This document shows positions 1-10,760 of a stretch of 64,000 bases of DNA, piece by piece. Position numbers and translations under genes: made by a program. The notes under the pieces are model-generated. The model saw only the letters and a program-made list of their open reading frames with translations, had not been told where the DNA came from and did not search any database. Within the stretch, counting starts at the first letter, position 1. Each line of letters starts with the position of its first letter. The stretch spans positions 32,176-96,175 of the forward strand of contig JAIQCW010000084.1 in assembly GCA_020283715.1 (NCBI GenBank), in the 5' to 3' direction. The DNA is from Cytauxzoon felis. Its lineage: Eukaryota > Apicomplexa > Aconoidasida > Piroplasmida > Theileriidae.

Positions 1-125
1 TCCATACTGCCACGATCTCTGGGAGTGGCTCTACTCTTTAGAGATGAATAAATAGATGAAGCCACCACGGCGAGTGGAATGAATAGTTGGATTGTAACCT
101 CAAGTGGAGAAGATGTGGATTGTAC
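1..125. repeat. Dispersed modular repeat, copy A, in VPS45 intron
   Basis: Contains the 21-bp near-palindrome GCCAC-n11-GTGGC at 9-29, the CTCTTTAGAGA module, the CCACGGCGAGTGG module and a GTAACCTCAAGTGGA tail. It lies downstream of the VPS45 donor at 145 and so is intronic by inference. Confidence 0.75.
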
Positions 126-145
126 CTCGTGTGATTATTATTTAC

Positions 146-2084
146 GTGAATAAACATACTGATGCGGGTTTATTTTTGAGATTGTATCCAAGATCGTATG
201 CTCCTGGTACTATATTATATAATTCTTCATTTAATTTCCCTTTGATTGCATCATTGCATATATGATATAATTGTGATTTATATTGTGTATATGGATTATT
301 GTCCTGAAGATGTTGGATATATAATGTGTAATTATAATTCAATATACTTGCATATTTTTAAATTTATTTTTAATTGAATCGAATGAAAATTCATTTTGTT
401 TATAATTAAAATGTGTTTGAAATTTTAAAATTGTATTAATTATATTTATAAAATGTTCTAATTTATTAATTTTTAAATAATCTTTAATTTTATTTAAATT
501 TTCTTCATCTTGTTCATTATATAATGCGTATAATAAAATTAATTTTAATTTATATTCTTCTTTTATTAATTTATTATTTATTACATCAATTATATCATTT
601 ATTATATTTTTTTTATTATTTATTATATCATTTTCTATTAATGTTAATTGTAATAAATTATTTTCTTGTATTATTTTCGATAATTCATGTAATATTTTTA
701 TATGCTTTGTAATATCATTTATTATCCTTGCATTATTAGGCAACAATTCCATGAGCTTAGTGAAGGAGGGACGATGTTCCGACGAAGGAGGAACGTCCGA
801 CGAACGAAGTGAGGAGGAAGGACCTTCTGAACGTAGTGAAGAAGGAGGAAAATTCTTCGACGAACGAAGTGAGGGAGGAATTTTCTCCGAACATTGTGAG
901 GAGGGATGTGGGGAGGAAGAAAATTTATTCGAGGAAAATTCATTGATGGAAGAAAATTTATTCGAGGAAAATTCATTGACGGAGGAAAATTTATTTCCAT
1001 CATTCCCATCATTCCCACAACTTCCACCACCTCCATAACTTCTTTCGATAATTTCATTTAAATCGGATTCAACATCAGTAAATTCATTATATAAATGTTT
1101 AATATAAAATTCATCAGTATAATTTAATATATACTTTAAATCATCAATTATAATATTATGATTATTATCATCATCAATATTTAATAATTCATAAATCATA
1201 GATTGATATGTCCATTGATTAATTAATGGTGTTATACAATCATCTCTACGATTTAATATTAATAATATACAACCATTTGTTGTTGTTGTAGTAGTGGTAG
1301 TATATTTATTATATAATTGTATTATAGATTGAAAATTTAAATTATTATTATTTATATTAGCTTGTAAATAATTACATATAGTTTGTATAATTTTATTATT
1401 CTTCTCCCTCTCCTCCTTCCACTCCCCCTTCCTCATCACCTTCCTATCCCCCACCCCCACCCCCCCCTTCACCTCCCCCTCCTTCTTATAAATTATAGTC
1501 GGTACTTGATTCAATACACAACAAATAGAATATAAACTATTGATAATATTCTTTATAATATCATCATCTATTATAAAATTTATATTGACATTATATAAAT
1601 TATACATTAATGGTATATTTAATGTATATAAATTATCATTTATAACATAAAAATCTATAAAATATTCATATATACCATAAATTAATTCTAATACATCATG
1701 TTTTGCAATCAATTCCATATCATCATCTAATAATTTATTTATAAAAAATATATAATACTCTTTAAAATGTGGATATTTTAATTCATTACATAATTTCATT
1801 ATATTATCTTTATTAGGATCTATTATATATATCACCTTTATATATTTCATATTCAATTCTATACCATCCTCTTTAAATATATCTATATCATCAATACATA
1901 ATGTTAATATAATCTCATTCTCTAATAAATATGAATGATTATATACTAATGATATCATCCTACTAACATTCTTATCCATAATCAATACTTTCATACCTTT
2001 AACCCTCTCTATTATCGATGCATAATTATTACGCATCAATGACAAGATACTATCGAAGGCATACGGGTTCATGACTGTACTCAA
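146..2084 (-). CDS. VPS45: VPS45, Sec1/Munc18-family protein, 3' end off the window
   Basis: SM protein expected to regulate SNARE assembly at endosomal/Golgi membranes. Seen: the N-terminal Sec1 start (MNPYAFDSI.., then GMKVLIMDK) and the C-terminal NPYTQYKSQL segment matching the VPS45 'YTQHQP' region. Exon 1 runs 2084 (or the inner ATG at 2069) to 348; a 44-bp intron (347-304, GTATAT..CAG) joins it to 303-146. A GTAAA donor at 145 then opens an intron that contains a dispersed repeat, so the last exon lies before base 1. Two low-complexity inserts interrupt the Sec1 fold: a Gly/Lys/Glu stretch (about 1410-1490) and a Ser/Pro/Arg-rich stretch with NKFSS/NEFSS repeats (about 750-1040). Family identity is well supported; the VPS45 paralogue call rests on the C-terminal match. 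Confidence 0.8.
750..1040. repeat. In-frame repetitive insert in VPS45
   Basis: Purine/pyrimidine-skewed and more GC-rich than its surroundings, with repeated CGAACGAAGTGAGG units and a tandem GAGGAAAATTCATTGA-type unit (about 925-995). Open on both strands. Read in the VPS45 frame it gives Ser/Pro/Arg-rich sequence and NEFSS/NKFSS repeats. Probably a surface loop insertion. Confidence 0.7.
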
Positions 2085-2496
2085 TTGAAGATTGAAGATT
2101 GAAGACTGAAGACTATATTTATCTAGATATTTGAAGACTTTATATTAGCTGGACATTTGAAGCTCTATCTCTCCCTATACATTTGAAGAATTTATAGCAT
2201 CTAGACATCATCCAACTCTAATAACTGTCGTGCAGTAGATTTAAATTTCAAGAGTAAATACGAGTCATTAGTATACCCGAAAGATGATCATCTGAAGTAC
2301 ATTCAATTAATAAAGACTGTGTATTCAATTCAATAGAGGTTTATTTCATATTAAAATTGAGAAATTCCTTCAATCTTCGCCACCTCATTCATTCATGTAG
2401 CACAACAATGACATCGACATTGACATCTACATCTATAGGGTAGTTGATATCAATCATTAAATTCAAATTTCATCTATACTTCATTTATTCAATACA

Positions 2497-2727
2497 ATGG
2501 GTATGTTTTTATATTATATATTTATTTTCATCGTCAATTTAATTTCAGCTGTCAAAGTTCATGGTTCATTAGCTAGGGCTGGTAAAGTCAAGAATCATAC
2601 ACCCAAAGTAGCAAAACAAGAAAAGAAAAAACCACTTACCGGCCGTGCCAAAAAACGTCAACAATATAATAGAAGATTCGTTAGTAATATTTCATCTGGA
2701 AGACGCGGTTCAAATGTAAATAATTAA
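2497..2727 (+). CDS. RPS30: 40S ribosomal protein eS30
   Basis: Small basic protein of the 40S ribosomal subunit. Exon 1 is only ATGG (2497-2500); a 48-bp intron (2501-2548, GTATGT..TTTCAG) joins to 2549-2727, giving a start [13 protein letters not shown]. Diagnostic motifs are [36 protein letters not shown]. Unlike the mammalian FAU gene there is no ubiquitin-like domain fused upstream, as is usual in many protists. The intron directly after the first codon is typical of ribosomal protein genes. Confidence 0.95.
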   Translation: MGMFLYYIFIFIVNLISAVKVHGSLARAGKVKNHTPKVAKQEKKKPLTGRAKKRQQYNRRFVSNISSGRRGSNVNN

Positions 2728-2804
2728 TTACATTAATACCTAATATATTTACTCGTTATTATACTACATGCTGAATTATATAAATTTTTATTATAAAATT
2801 TCAA

Positions 2805-2900
2805 GGTTTTAATCCCATGTTCACACTGGATTACCATATTTTTCGCGGCTATCGCACAAGCGAACCTCTTCGGGAACATGAAACTACACTCGTCATCAAA
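2805..2900. ncRNA. Possible structured small RNA (unidentified)
   Basis: This stretch is clearly richer in GC than the AT-rich DNA on both sides and has no open frame of note. A 7-bp inverted pair CATGTTC (about 2818) / GAACATG (about 2875) could close a stem around an inner CGCGGCTATCGC segment. I compared it by eye with U1-U6, U3, SRP and RNase P consensus motifs and did not find a match. Strand not determined. Confidence 0.3.
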
Positions 2901-3124
2901 TATACATTACTCCTATACACATTTCCATACAATTAAATAATGAATTTATATTTTTAAATTAAAAAGAGTGTTGGATGATTTATAAAAGTGCAATGTTTGT
3001 GATTTATAATCAAGACTATAAAAACAAGTTTATTGAAGCGATGCTAGAATCAATTTAAAAGATTCTTCATATTAAACTATTTTAATATAAATATTAAATT
3101 ATTATCCATTGAGAACTTGTAGTT

Positions 3125-3363
3125 TTAACGACCTTTCCTTACTACTTTGGACATTAAAGTTCTACCAACCCTAACATGGTTGTATACCTCTACAATACCT
3201 AATGATATTATAAAATATTTATATATAATTACATACCTGAAAGTACAAATAAGAATAATATAAACACTATCAAGTAAAAACTTGATGATTTCTTTTTACC
3301 TTTACCTACATGTTCCGATTTGTGAGATGATACTACAGGGTAAGGAACCTTGCGTTGCCTCAT
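3125..3363 (-). CDS. RAMP4/SERP1-like tail-anchored ER protein
   Basis: Absent from long-ORF lists because it is short and split. Exon 1 3363-3237, intron 3236-3199 (38 bp, GTATGT..TTAG), exon 2 3198-3125; 66 codons in total, the same length as animal RAMP4. It has a basic N-terminal half (GKGKKKSS), one hydrophobic segment (FYLIVFILFLFVLSG) and a short basic lumenal tail with VRVGRT. The G..I...VR.G pattern after the membrane segment resembles RAMP4, which associates with the Sec61 translocon. Another small tail-anchored protein is possible. Confidence 0.5.
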
Positions 3364-3630
3364 TCTCACGAATTAAATAAAGTATTAAAAAATATTAAAT
3401 GAATTAAAAGTGCGAATGGGGTGATTTGTCTAGAGAAAATTTATATAAAGTGATATTTCATATATAATGATCCATTTATAATTATTATAATCAACTTGTA
3501 TCACTATATAACATTTAAATATATTTTTTAGTCAATAAAATTTCTTTTATAATTGCACCATTCTAACGATACGTATGGAATTTAAATTTCTTCCTCCATT
3601 GTAATAATCATAATCTCTATTAAATTCAAA

Positions 3631-6600
3631 TTATACTTTCCTCCTCTTTTGACCTTTTGATTCACCTTTAGCCTTAACATTATTTTTTATAATTAATTTG
3701 TTGACATCTGCCTCATCTTTAAGTATACCAACCCTAGACACCTGTGGACCTAAAATACGAGTTAACTTTGATTTAGCTTTCGCTTCCACATTATTATAAA
3801 TATTCCCTTGTGACTTTAATCTTAATGATGTTATACCTTCCACAACCATTTCACGACTCAAGCCATAAGACTCTATCATAGCAGCAGCACCCTCTATATC
3901 ATTACTTAATAATAAATCCATGACCTATAGAAATATAATATGATACGAATAATAATGAAATGAATATAATAATACACTTTTCAATAAGAGTATATCGTCA
4001 TGTGAATGCACTAACAACTTCGAAATTCATTTTTCCATTGCATGGAGCTCTCCACTCGAGGTCCATTCCACCTGAGGTCCTGCCGTCAGCTTTTTTATTT
4101 ACTTCCCCCTCCGCTTCCCTGAGATCAGCTACGGGTAATTGAAGTTAATGAACACATTACAATGTGGTAACGATCATTGAAATAGGTCCAGATCTAGTAT
4201 AACCTGGATCACCAGAACCAACTTGTTTACTAATTTTCTCGAGTTCGGTTTTAAGTTCTTGTACAATTGTGGTACCACCATCTCCACCCGGTTTTATCCT
4301 TTCAAATTCAGTGGTTTCCTTCTGCCATATATAGCCGCTGCCACTCTTCTTCCGCTTATACCATACATTGTTACCAGATTCAGTAACATTATTCTTAGTG
4401 TAATCTTTTGATAGGCATATTAACAGTGGTTTCTCACGTTTTCCGGCAGAACCACCATCTTCAGCAGTAAAATATACATATACACCTCCATTAGCTGTGG
4501 TTGTTGTAAAACCATCAATATCAGTTTGAGGAATACCATCCGTAATGTGACCATGTATTGTTATGCGATTAATCTTTTGACCTTGAGGAATAGGATGTTT
4601 ATAACCTTTAAATTGAGCAGTATCACTACCTGAATTTTCTTCAGTTACTTCTTGAGGAGTAATTTTAGATCCTTCAGCATTTGCTTTGTAACCACTAGAA
4701 CTAGCTTGCTGTTCAAGCCTAATTTCATATTTATCTTTGAGACCTTCAAGTGCTTTTTTAAGTTCACCACCTGTACTACCAGCGGTTGTAGATTCTGGAT
4801 CTACACCATTAAGTGGTTGGCCAGCGTCACTCCATGTTTGACCTCTCTTATAATATGTCTGACCTGATGGCGATCTCTTAACACAAACAATTAAAGGGAA
4901 TTGATGATCAGGATCTCCAGTTTTATGGTAATATACGAAGATTTTAGAGACATTTTGTTCAGTTACGTCTGTTAACTTATTTCCATTGTGTTTAAATATA
5001 ATTGTATTATTGCCAGAAATTGAAACTCGATGTTCATAAGCTGTATATCCGCCAGGTGCTGGACTACCTTGGGTAACAGTAACATATGCTCCCTTTGTTC
5101 TATACTTAATAGTTTTGGTAGGAGCCGGCCTCTTGTCTAATTTAATTATATAATTATTGCCGGGGGTAATAGTAATATTTCCAGCACTAGCTCCATCAAG
5201 GTCTGCATCTTTAAGACTTTCTGGATTTTTACCGGTGAATTTTTCATTTGCATCACTCCAATCAGTGGGACCACTACCTGCCTTATACCACGTATGAGTG
5301 GTGCTGTTCGTAGATATACATATTACTTTAGGCTGAGTTATATCATCTCCTTGATAATAAACATATATACCACCCTGAGCATTAATCGCCATGTTCATAT
5401 TATCACTCAAATCACTTCCTTTCATAACAACATCACTGTGAGTTATCTTTCCGAGTTTAAATCCAGAACCACTAACAGAGTTAGAATGTTTGTAATAAAC
5501 CCATGAACCACCAACTGCTTTCTTTTCCACTTGAATTGTTTTACCTCCAGAAACATATTTGCCTCCATTAGTAGCGCCGACAGCAGTAGGTGCCGTACTT
5601 ATATCAATTTCAACAGAATCTGGTTTTTTATAACCTTTATCACCAGTAAGTTGTTGACTAATTTCATCGAGTTTTCCTTTAAGTTGTTGGTTAATTGAAG
5701 GACCTGGAGGTATATTATCATAATCAGTTGGTACATCTGTCCATGTTGTTGCACCCGTACGTTTATACCATTTATTCTTCTGACTATCACCTGCGGCACC
5801 CTCCTTCGATAAACATATTAACAGAGGTTTTTGATAAGTGGTATCATCATTTTCAAAATATACGTATACTAATCGTTTTCCAGTAATAGGATTACCATTA
5901 CCTAAAGTTTCAACATTTACTACTTGCCCATGTACAGTAATTCGATTAATATCCTTAATAACTCCAAGATCATGTTTAAAACCTTTAAATTACCATTAGG
6001 TGACAATGGACTAACGATAACAACTTGATGGTTGTCAGTAGGACGTGATTTATATGAATTGCCAATGTCCTCAAGTTTAATCTCAACATCTTCTTTAATT
6101 TGATTAACAAGTGGTTGAAGTTCACTATCATTAGTAGGTGTAGTCGCTTCATTTGTCCATGTGCCACCAGAAGTAACGTCATCCTTATGAAATATCTTCG
6201 TGTCATTCGAGGTTTTAATCTTTAAAGCACCTTTATTACCAGTGCTCTGCTTATAATAATACACTTCAAAGACATCTAAAATATTAGTTCCACCTTGTAA
6301 TGTACCAGTTCTACTATCATTCTTTATATCCTTGTTCAATGTAAATGATCCTCCATTTGGTAATGAGTGGATGTAGAATTGGAAACCTGTGCTTTGATAA
6401 TTTGAACTTTGATACTTCACTTTCACCGTATTATTACCTAAGGTTTCGGTATAAGTTCTATCTTGACCTACAGAAAGACCAACACCTTCACTAATATTCA
6501 TTTGAATTGTTGGTATAGATGGAGTTTGTGGATTCATTTGCTTCACTTGATCCAAAGTCCATAATGTACCGGTAGAAATGTATGTCTTTCACAAATCAAC

Positions 6601-9428
6601 TTGAATATCCAATAAGACTAATTCATCACCTGGAAGCGATCTACGGGAGCTGGAAGGGGAAGTAAATAGAGAAGGCCACCACGGCGAGTGGAACAGAAGC
6701 TGTAACCTCAGATGGAACAGCGAGTGGGAATGAGAGATTGATGTGCATCTCTTGATATATTACAATTTCAACTTACGCTACTATAAATATTATCTAGATA
6801 GCCGTCAATAACAAGGTTGATACCGCTCGTTGTGGTATTTAAAATATTCATACCCATTTCGTATATTAATCTCCTAATGGCATTAATATATTAATCATCA
6901 TGTCATCCTTACATATTTTTATTCCTTGTTGATGTATTTCCAAGGAATTGTGGGAATGTTAATCTCTCCTTCAATTGTCCATGAGCATTTTTGATCTAGA
7001 GTAGTAAATGATAATATGGTAACTTCAATTTACTTCAAATGACGGTATTATAGCTGTAACTACAGATAAATCTGGTAATAATGAATAATTTTGGGTCTGT
7101 ATAAATGAAGGATGAAGAGTGAGATCAAATGAATACCTTCTTAATACTTTGCTCAATTATATCAGAATAGATGTATAATAGTGTTAATTTACCCAACAAT
7201 GGCATTGGTTGTTTAAGATTATATAAATACTTGATATAATTTTCCTATTTATAGATGGAATGTGGTGGAGATGGAGATGATGGTTATGATGATGGAGATT
7301 AACTTCAATAAAATATACCTGTATCATCAAGGGCATTAAATTGAAATCAGTGAAGAACAATTCATTTATATCATTAACTCTATCTCTAAACTTCTCTAGA
7401 CGATTATTAAATATCCTACCGCAACATTCGAATGGATTAACGGCGTACTGAAGGATGAATTTTAATGATGAGGGAGAAATATGAACGTACGTTATCATCT
7501 TTCTTATTGTTGTAAGTAAATGATAAGTCTTGAGAATAATTAAACTGTATAAAGTTCAATGCAAATCTTAAATCACCATTAGATTGATGATACAGGTCAT
7601 TTAATTTTGGATCTGTTATTGGTATACCTTCAGTTTTACATACACCTTTTAATCTCGCTACAAATTCATTAATTGTAGGGCTATTAAATTTCATTTCATA
7701 TGATTTACTCATTAATGTATTCATCTATAGTTTATAAAATTATATTTTCCAACATGAACAATTCATCAAACTAACCTTTTGATAAGATTTATCATTACAG
7801 ACACATATAATTGGGCATTTTGTAGTATCAATCAATGATACTACAGCTTGGATACCACCACGATCACCACTAGACATACCATCAATTTCATCTAATAACA
7901 ACAATGTCTTATTCATAACCTTATCTGATTTAACTAAATTTAATGCTTGCCCACCTGTAGCCATCATTGATATCTTCTCTATAGAAGTTTTATTACGTAA
8001 ATCTGATGCATTAAATTCAATACATTTATAACCACATGATTCTGCTAATAATCTTACACATGTAGTTTTACCTATACCAGGTGGACCATTCAACAATATA
8101 CATTTTGAATTTACATTCTCTACACGATAACCTACACGTTGTACAGGCTTCTTATTACCCTTCTTATGAACATCATCCCATGATGTTAACCACTCTTTCA
8201 TCTTTTCTATAACACTTCTATTACCAATCATTTCTAATAATCTCTTTGGTCTATATTTTTCTGTCAAGGGTAACGTAGATTTGATTGACTGACGTTGAGG
8301 TGGTAAAGTTTCAGATGGCTTTATGTTGTCTTTAGAACTTTTATCATCACATTCAGATGAGTGTTTGTAGTCATCAGAAAGGTCATTTTGTCCTGCAACC
8401 TTTTTCCATTCATCATCAGGTGAATATTCAATCAATTTTAAAAACTTTGATTCGTTTAATATGTTTATTTTAGCCTTGCCATTTTTATTGAACTCCTTTG
8501 CTTTTTTATACTTTACACCCGATGTATAACTTCTACCATCCTCTAATTTATTTCCATGTACTAGATAATTTGTTATACCACTGACACCTGATACGACTAT
8601 ACCACCTAATTTTCTAATAATGTTCATAGCTTTCACACGATCCATACATTCCAATTCACCAGTCAATACAAACCTTTTTCCAGCTACACCTTCATTTACT
8701 GGTTCCTTCTCTTCCTCTTTTACATTATCAACATCCTCCACTTCCTCATCATCTGAGAACAAACTATCCATTTTCTCCTCTTTGGAATTGATATTTGTAT
8801 CCTTTCTCAAATTCATCTGTGTTTTAGGTGTTGTTTCCTCATCTTTTAATGTAGACACGGTAGATATGTCCTTGACCGTTGGTAACCGTTCAGGTGAACC
8901 TGTAAAATGTGTATCATTTCCATGTGGATTAATTGTAGATAAATAATTATTAAAATCTATATATTGCTTATTTGAGTCGTTACCAGAATTTAATTTAGTA
9001 GAAGGATCAATATATTTTTTGGTATTGTCCATCCATGTTTGTATATCAGTTTGTACATTACTATTACCATTACCATTACTTTTACCTACAATTTCATCAT
9101 TAATCCAATCCCTTAATTGCTTCTTCTTCTCACGTTCGTTTATATCTACAGTTTTACACTCATCTTCTTCATCTTCAGAATCAACTTTTATCTTCTTCAA
9201 TCTTTTACGTTTAACTTTAGTACTTACAGACTCTGGTGTATCGAAATTGTCGTTGGTTTTAGTAGATAAGTCACTATTCTGGCTAGAGATAAAATACTTT
9301 TCATTATTTGACTTTGATGATGTAAGACCCTTATCATTTATAATACGCCTATTAACATTAGATGTGCAATTATTAACACCATCTCCATCATTTTCGCCAG
9401 ATTTATTGAAAAAAGATCGTATGTCCAT
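3631..9428 (-). CDS. RFC1: Replication factor C large subunit RFC1
   Basis: Large subunit of the clamp loader that places PCNA on DNA. Exons, 5' to 3' on the minus strand: 9428-7776, 7724-7491, 7447-7319, 7244-7137, 7096-7034, 6995-6913, 6873-6777 and 3924-3631; every junction keeps frame. Seen: an N-terminal MDIRSFFNK (PIP-box-like start of RFC1), a charged region, a BRCT domain (GKRFVLTGELE.., LGGIVVSGVSG), an AAA+ module with Walker A GPPGIGKTT and Walker B LLLLDEIDGM, then the RFC1-specific C-terminal domain (NYSLLPDLS, FPQFLGNTS, YGLSREM). Six introns are 38-74 bp, but the last one (6776-3925) is 2,852 bp and carries dispersed repeats and a broken surface-family gene on the same strand. 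The last exon ends in a Lys-rich tail, as in other RFC1 proteins. Confidence 0.85.
4028..4140. repeat. Dispersed modular repeat, copy B, in RFC1 intron
   Basis: Has the TGCATGGAGCTC module, CCACTCGAGGTCC / CCACCTGAGGTCC modules and TTTACTTCCCCCTCCGCTTC followed by CCTGAGATCAGCTACGGG. Orientation is opposite to copy C at 6632-6745, so the two bracket the nested gene as an inverted pair. Confidence 0.75.
4157..6585 (-). pseudogene. Truncated surface-family gene nested in RFC1 intron
   Basis: Paralogue of the gene at 36717-39707. It has about five ectodomain units with the pattern Y(K)H .. (I/V)YVYY .. KPLLIC .. WYKR. Compared with the full copy it lacks the N-terminal membrane segments (a stop lies just upstream and no ATG precedes MNPQTP) and the C-terminal membrane and Cys-rich part. 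The frame changes once near 5985, where a T run seems one base short; on both sides of that point the frame is open (6555-5985, then 5985-4157). It sits wholly inside the last RFC1 intron, in the same direction, between repeat copies at 4028-4140 and 6632-6745. Best read as a decayed fragment; a sequencing error or an expressed short form cannot be excluded. Confidence 0.65.
6632..6745. repeat. Dispersed modular repeat, copy C, in RFC1 intron
   Basis: Contains GATCTACGGGAGCTGGAAGG, GGGAAGTAAATAGAGAAG, CCACCACGGCGAGTGGA and TGTAACCTCAGATGGA modules. Inverted relative to copy B. Confidence 0.75.
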
Positions 9429-9511
9429 TAAAAAATAACAATCAACAATTAATGTCTACTATAATGTTGTGTGGTAAATAATAACATATAACACATTTAC
9501 GTATAATAAAT

Positions 9512-10560
9512 TTATATAAATGCATAAAGAGCTAAACATAATAGTGTCGTACTTAATAAAATGGTTGAGCATTTTGATGGCTTTAAATACTTAAATAATA
9601 CAAACTCGTCATTCTTATCCCCCTCTTTTACTTGAACATGCGGTACCACAAAATAATAATTCAATAGCGATGAACCCAATGTTACGTACGAAGAGAATAC
9701 CAATGATGTATAATTAGGAGCTAATCCTACTGTGGATAATATGAGGAATCCACTGCAAGCGACATTTGTTAAATAGAATCGATCGACATCCGTTAAATAA
9801 TCTACGAAATAAATAATTTTTTCATGCAAATAAATTTTACAATTAATAAATATACATATCCAGAGGAATTCAGTAAGAATCCAATACTCCGTACTTAATC
9901 GCCTCAATGATGGTTGATGTTATAACCTTATATTTGTCCTACAGACAGCCTCTTCCACCTGAGGTCTTCCACTCGCCGTGGAGGCCTCTTCCAATTACCC
10001 ATCTCTAAAGAGTAGAGCCACTCCCGGAGATCGTGGTAGTGGAGAAGGTAGTGTTGTAACCTCAAGTGGATTACCCGTAGCTGATCTCAGGGAAGCGAAG
10101 GGGGAAGTAAATAGAGAAGCTGTCTGCAAGACTGAGAGTTGGATTGGACCTCAAGTGGAGAGCTCCATGCAATGGAAGACGAAGACATGGTTATAACATC
10201 AGCTGTCAAGAAGGAGATTAATCGAGTATAAGTTCCAACAATAGCAATATCAAATCAAATTTAACTGTTCAGAGCGAATATTGACACTATAACATACCAT
10301 TGTGCGATAATTCCTTTATTTCTATATGTATAATATATGTGAGTATATAGTTGTATCATCTTACCATCAACAATATTTTCCTTGGATAATAGAAGATGCC
10401 ATAAATGTGATCCGAATAGGAATCCCCATGATATATTTAGGAATGAACGTAGGAAGAATGGAGATATACGTACTAGTTTATGTATAAATGGTGATAGTAA
10501 TGATAGGATTCCAAAAGCACTGCAGCCATATTTAAACGCTTTTAAATTATCAACTACCAT
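9512..10560 (-). CDS. Small multi-membrane-span protein, split by repeat copy D
   Basis: Two same-strand open stretches, 10560 to about 10380 and about 9900-9515, both rich in hydrophobic segments. The first starts with a true ATG at 10560 and has GFLFGSHLWHLL; the second has no ATG and is preceded by a stop, so it should be a downstream exon. A GTAAGA donor at about 10374 and a short internal exon are plausible, but I could not join all parts in frame. The layout and the FGSHLW motif recall TMEM205-type proteins; that is a weak resemblance. A dispersed repeat (9945-10200) lies between the two stretches, so it is probably intronic. Confidence 0.4.
9945..10200. repeat. Dispersed modular repeat, copy D
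   Basis: One of the most complete copies: CCACTCGCCGTGGAGG, ATCTCTAAAGAGTAGA, GCCAC-n11-GTGG (about 10017-10036), TGTAACCTCAAGTGGA, CCCGTAGCTGATCTCAGGGA, GGGGGAAGTAAATAGAGAAG, CTGTCTGCAAGAC, GGACCTCAAGTGGA, GAGCTCCATGCAATGGA. The plus strand is open from 9978 to 10196 and would encode [12 protein letters not shown], the same peptide that appears in the RAP-domain protein. Confidence 0.85.
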
Positions 10561-10760
10561 CTTAATTAATAATAATCATACATATGTAGTTGAAATGTAC
10601 GTATAATTAATCTAACTTTATAACTATTCAATAGACAATGGGGAAGTATATAGGAATCATATTAGACAGGCATAAGATTCTACAACTCTAACCATTTATA
10701 AAGTATATATAAATGTATAAAATATTTTTTTAATAATTATTATACCTATACCTCGAGGTA

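Noticed and set aside
722..1057. Overlapping open frames on both strands across the VPS45 insert
   Set aside because: The insert is low-complexity and stop-poor; only the VPS45 frame links to recognisable protein on both sides.
3960..4142. Plus-strand small ORF ending in [10 protein letters not shown]
   Set aside because: It consists mostly of repeat copy B; the same peptide recurs wherever the repeat is read in that orientation.
7137..7193. An extra intron in RFC1 starting GTAAAT at 7192
   Set aside because: Reading through keeps frame and yields the helical segment expected before NYSLLP; splicing there breaks the frame downstream.
8620..9438. Plus-strand open frames opposite RFC1 exon 1
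   Set aside because: They are Ser/Leu-rich antisense shadows of a charged coding region, with no start context or family resemblance.
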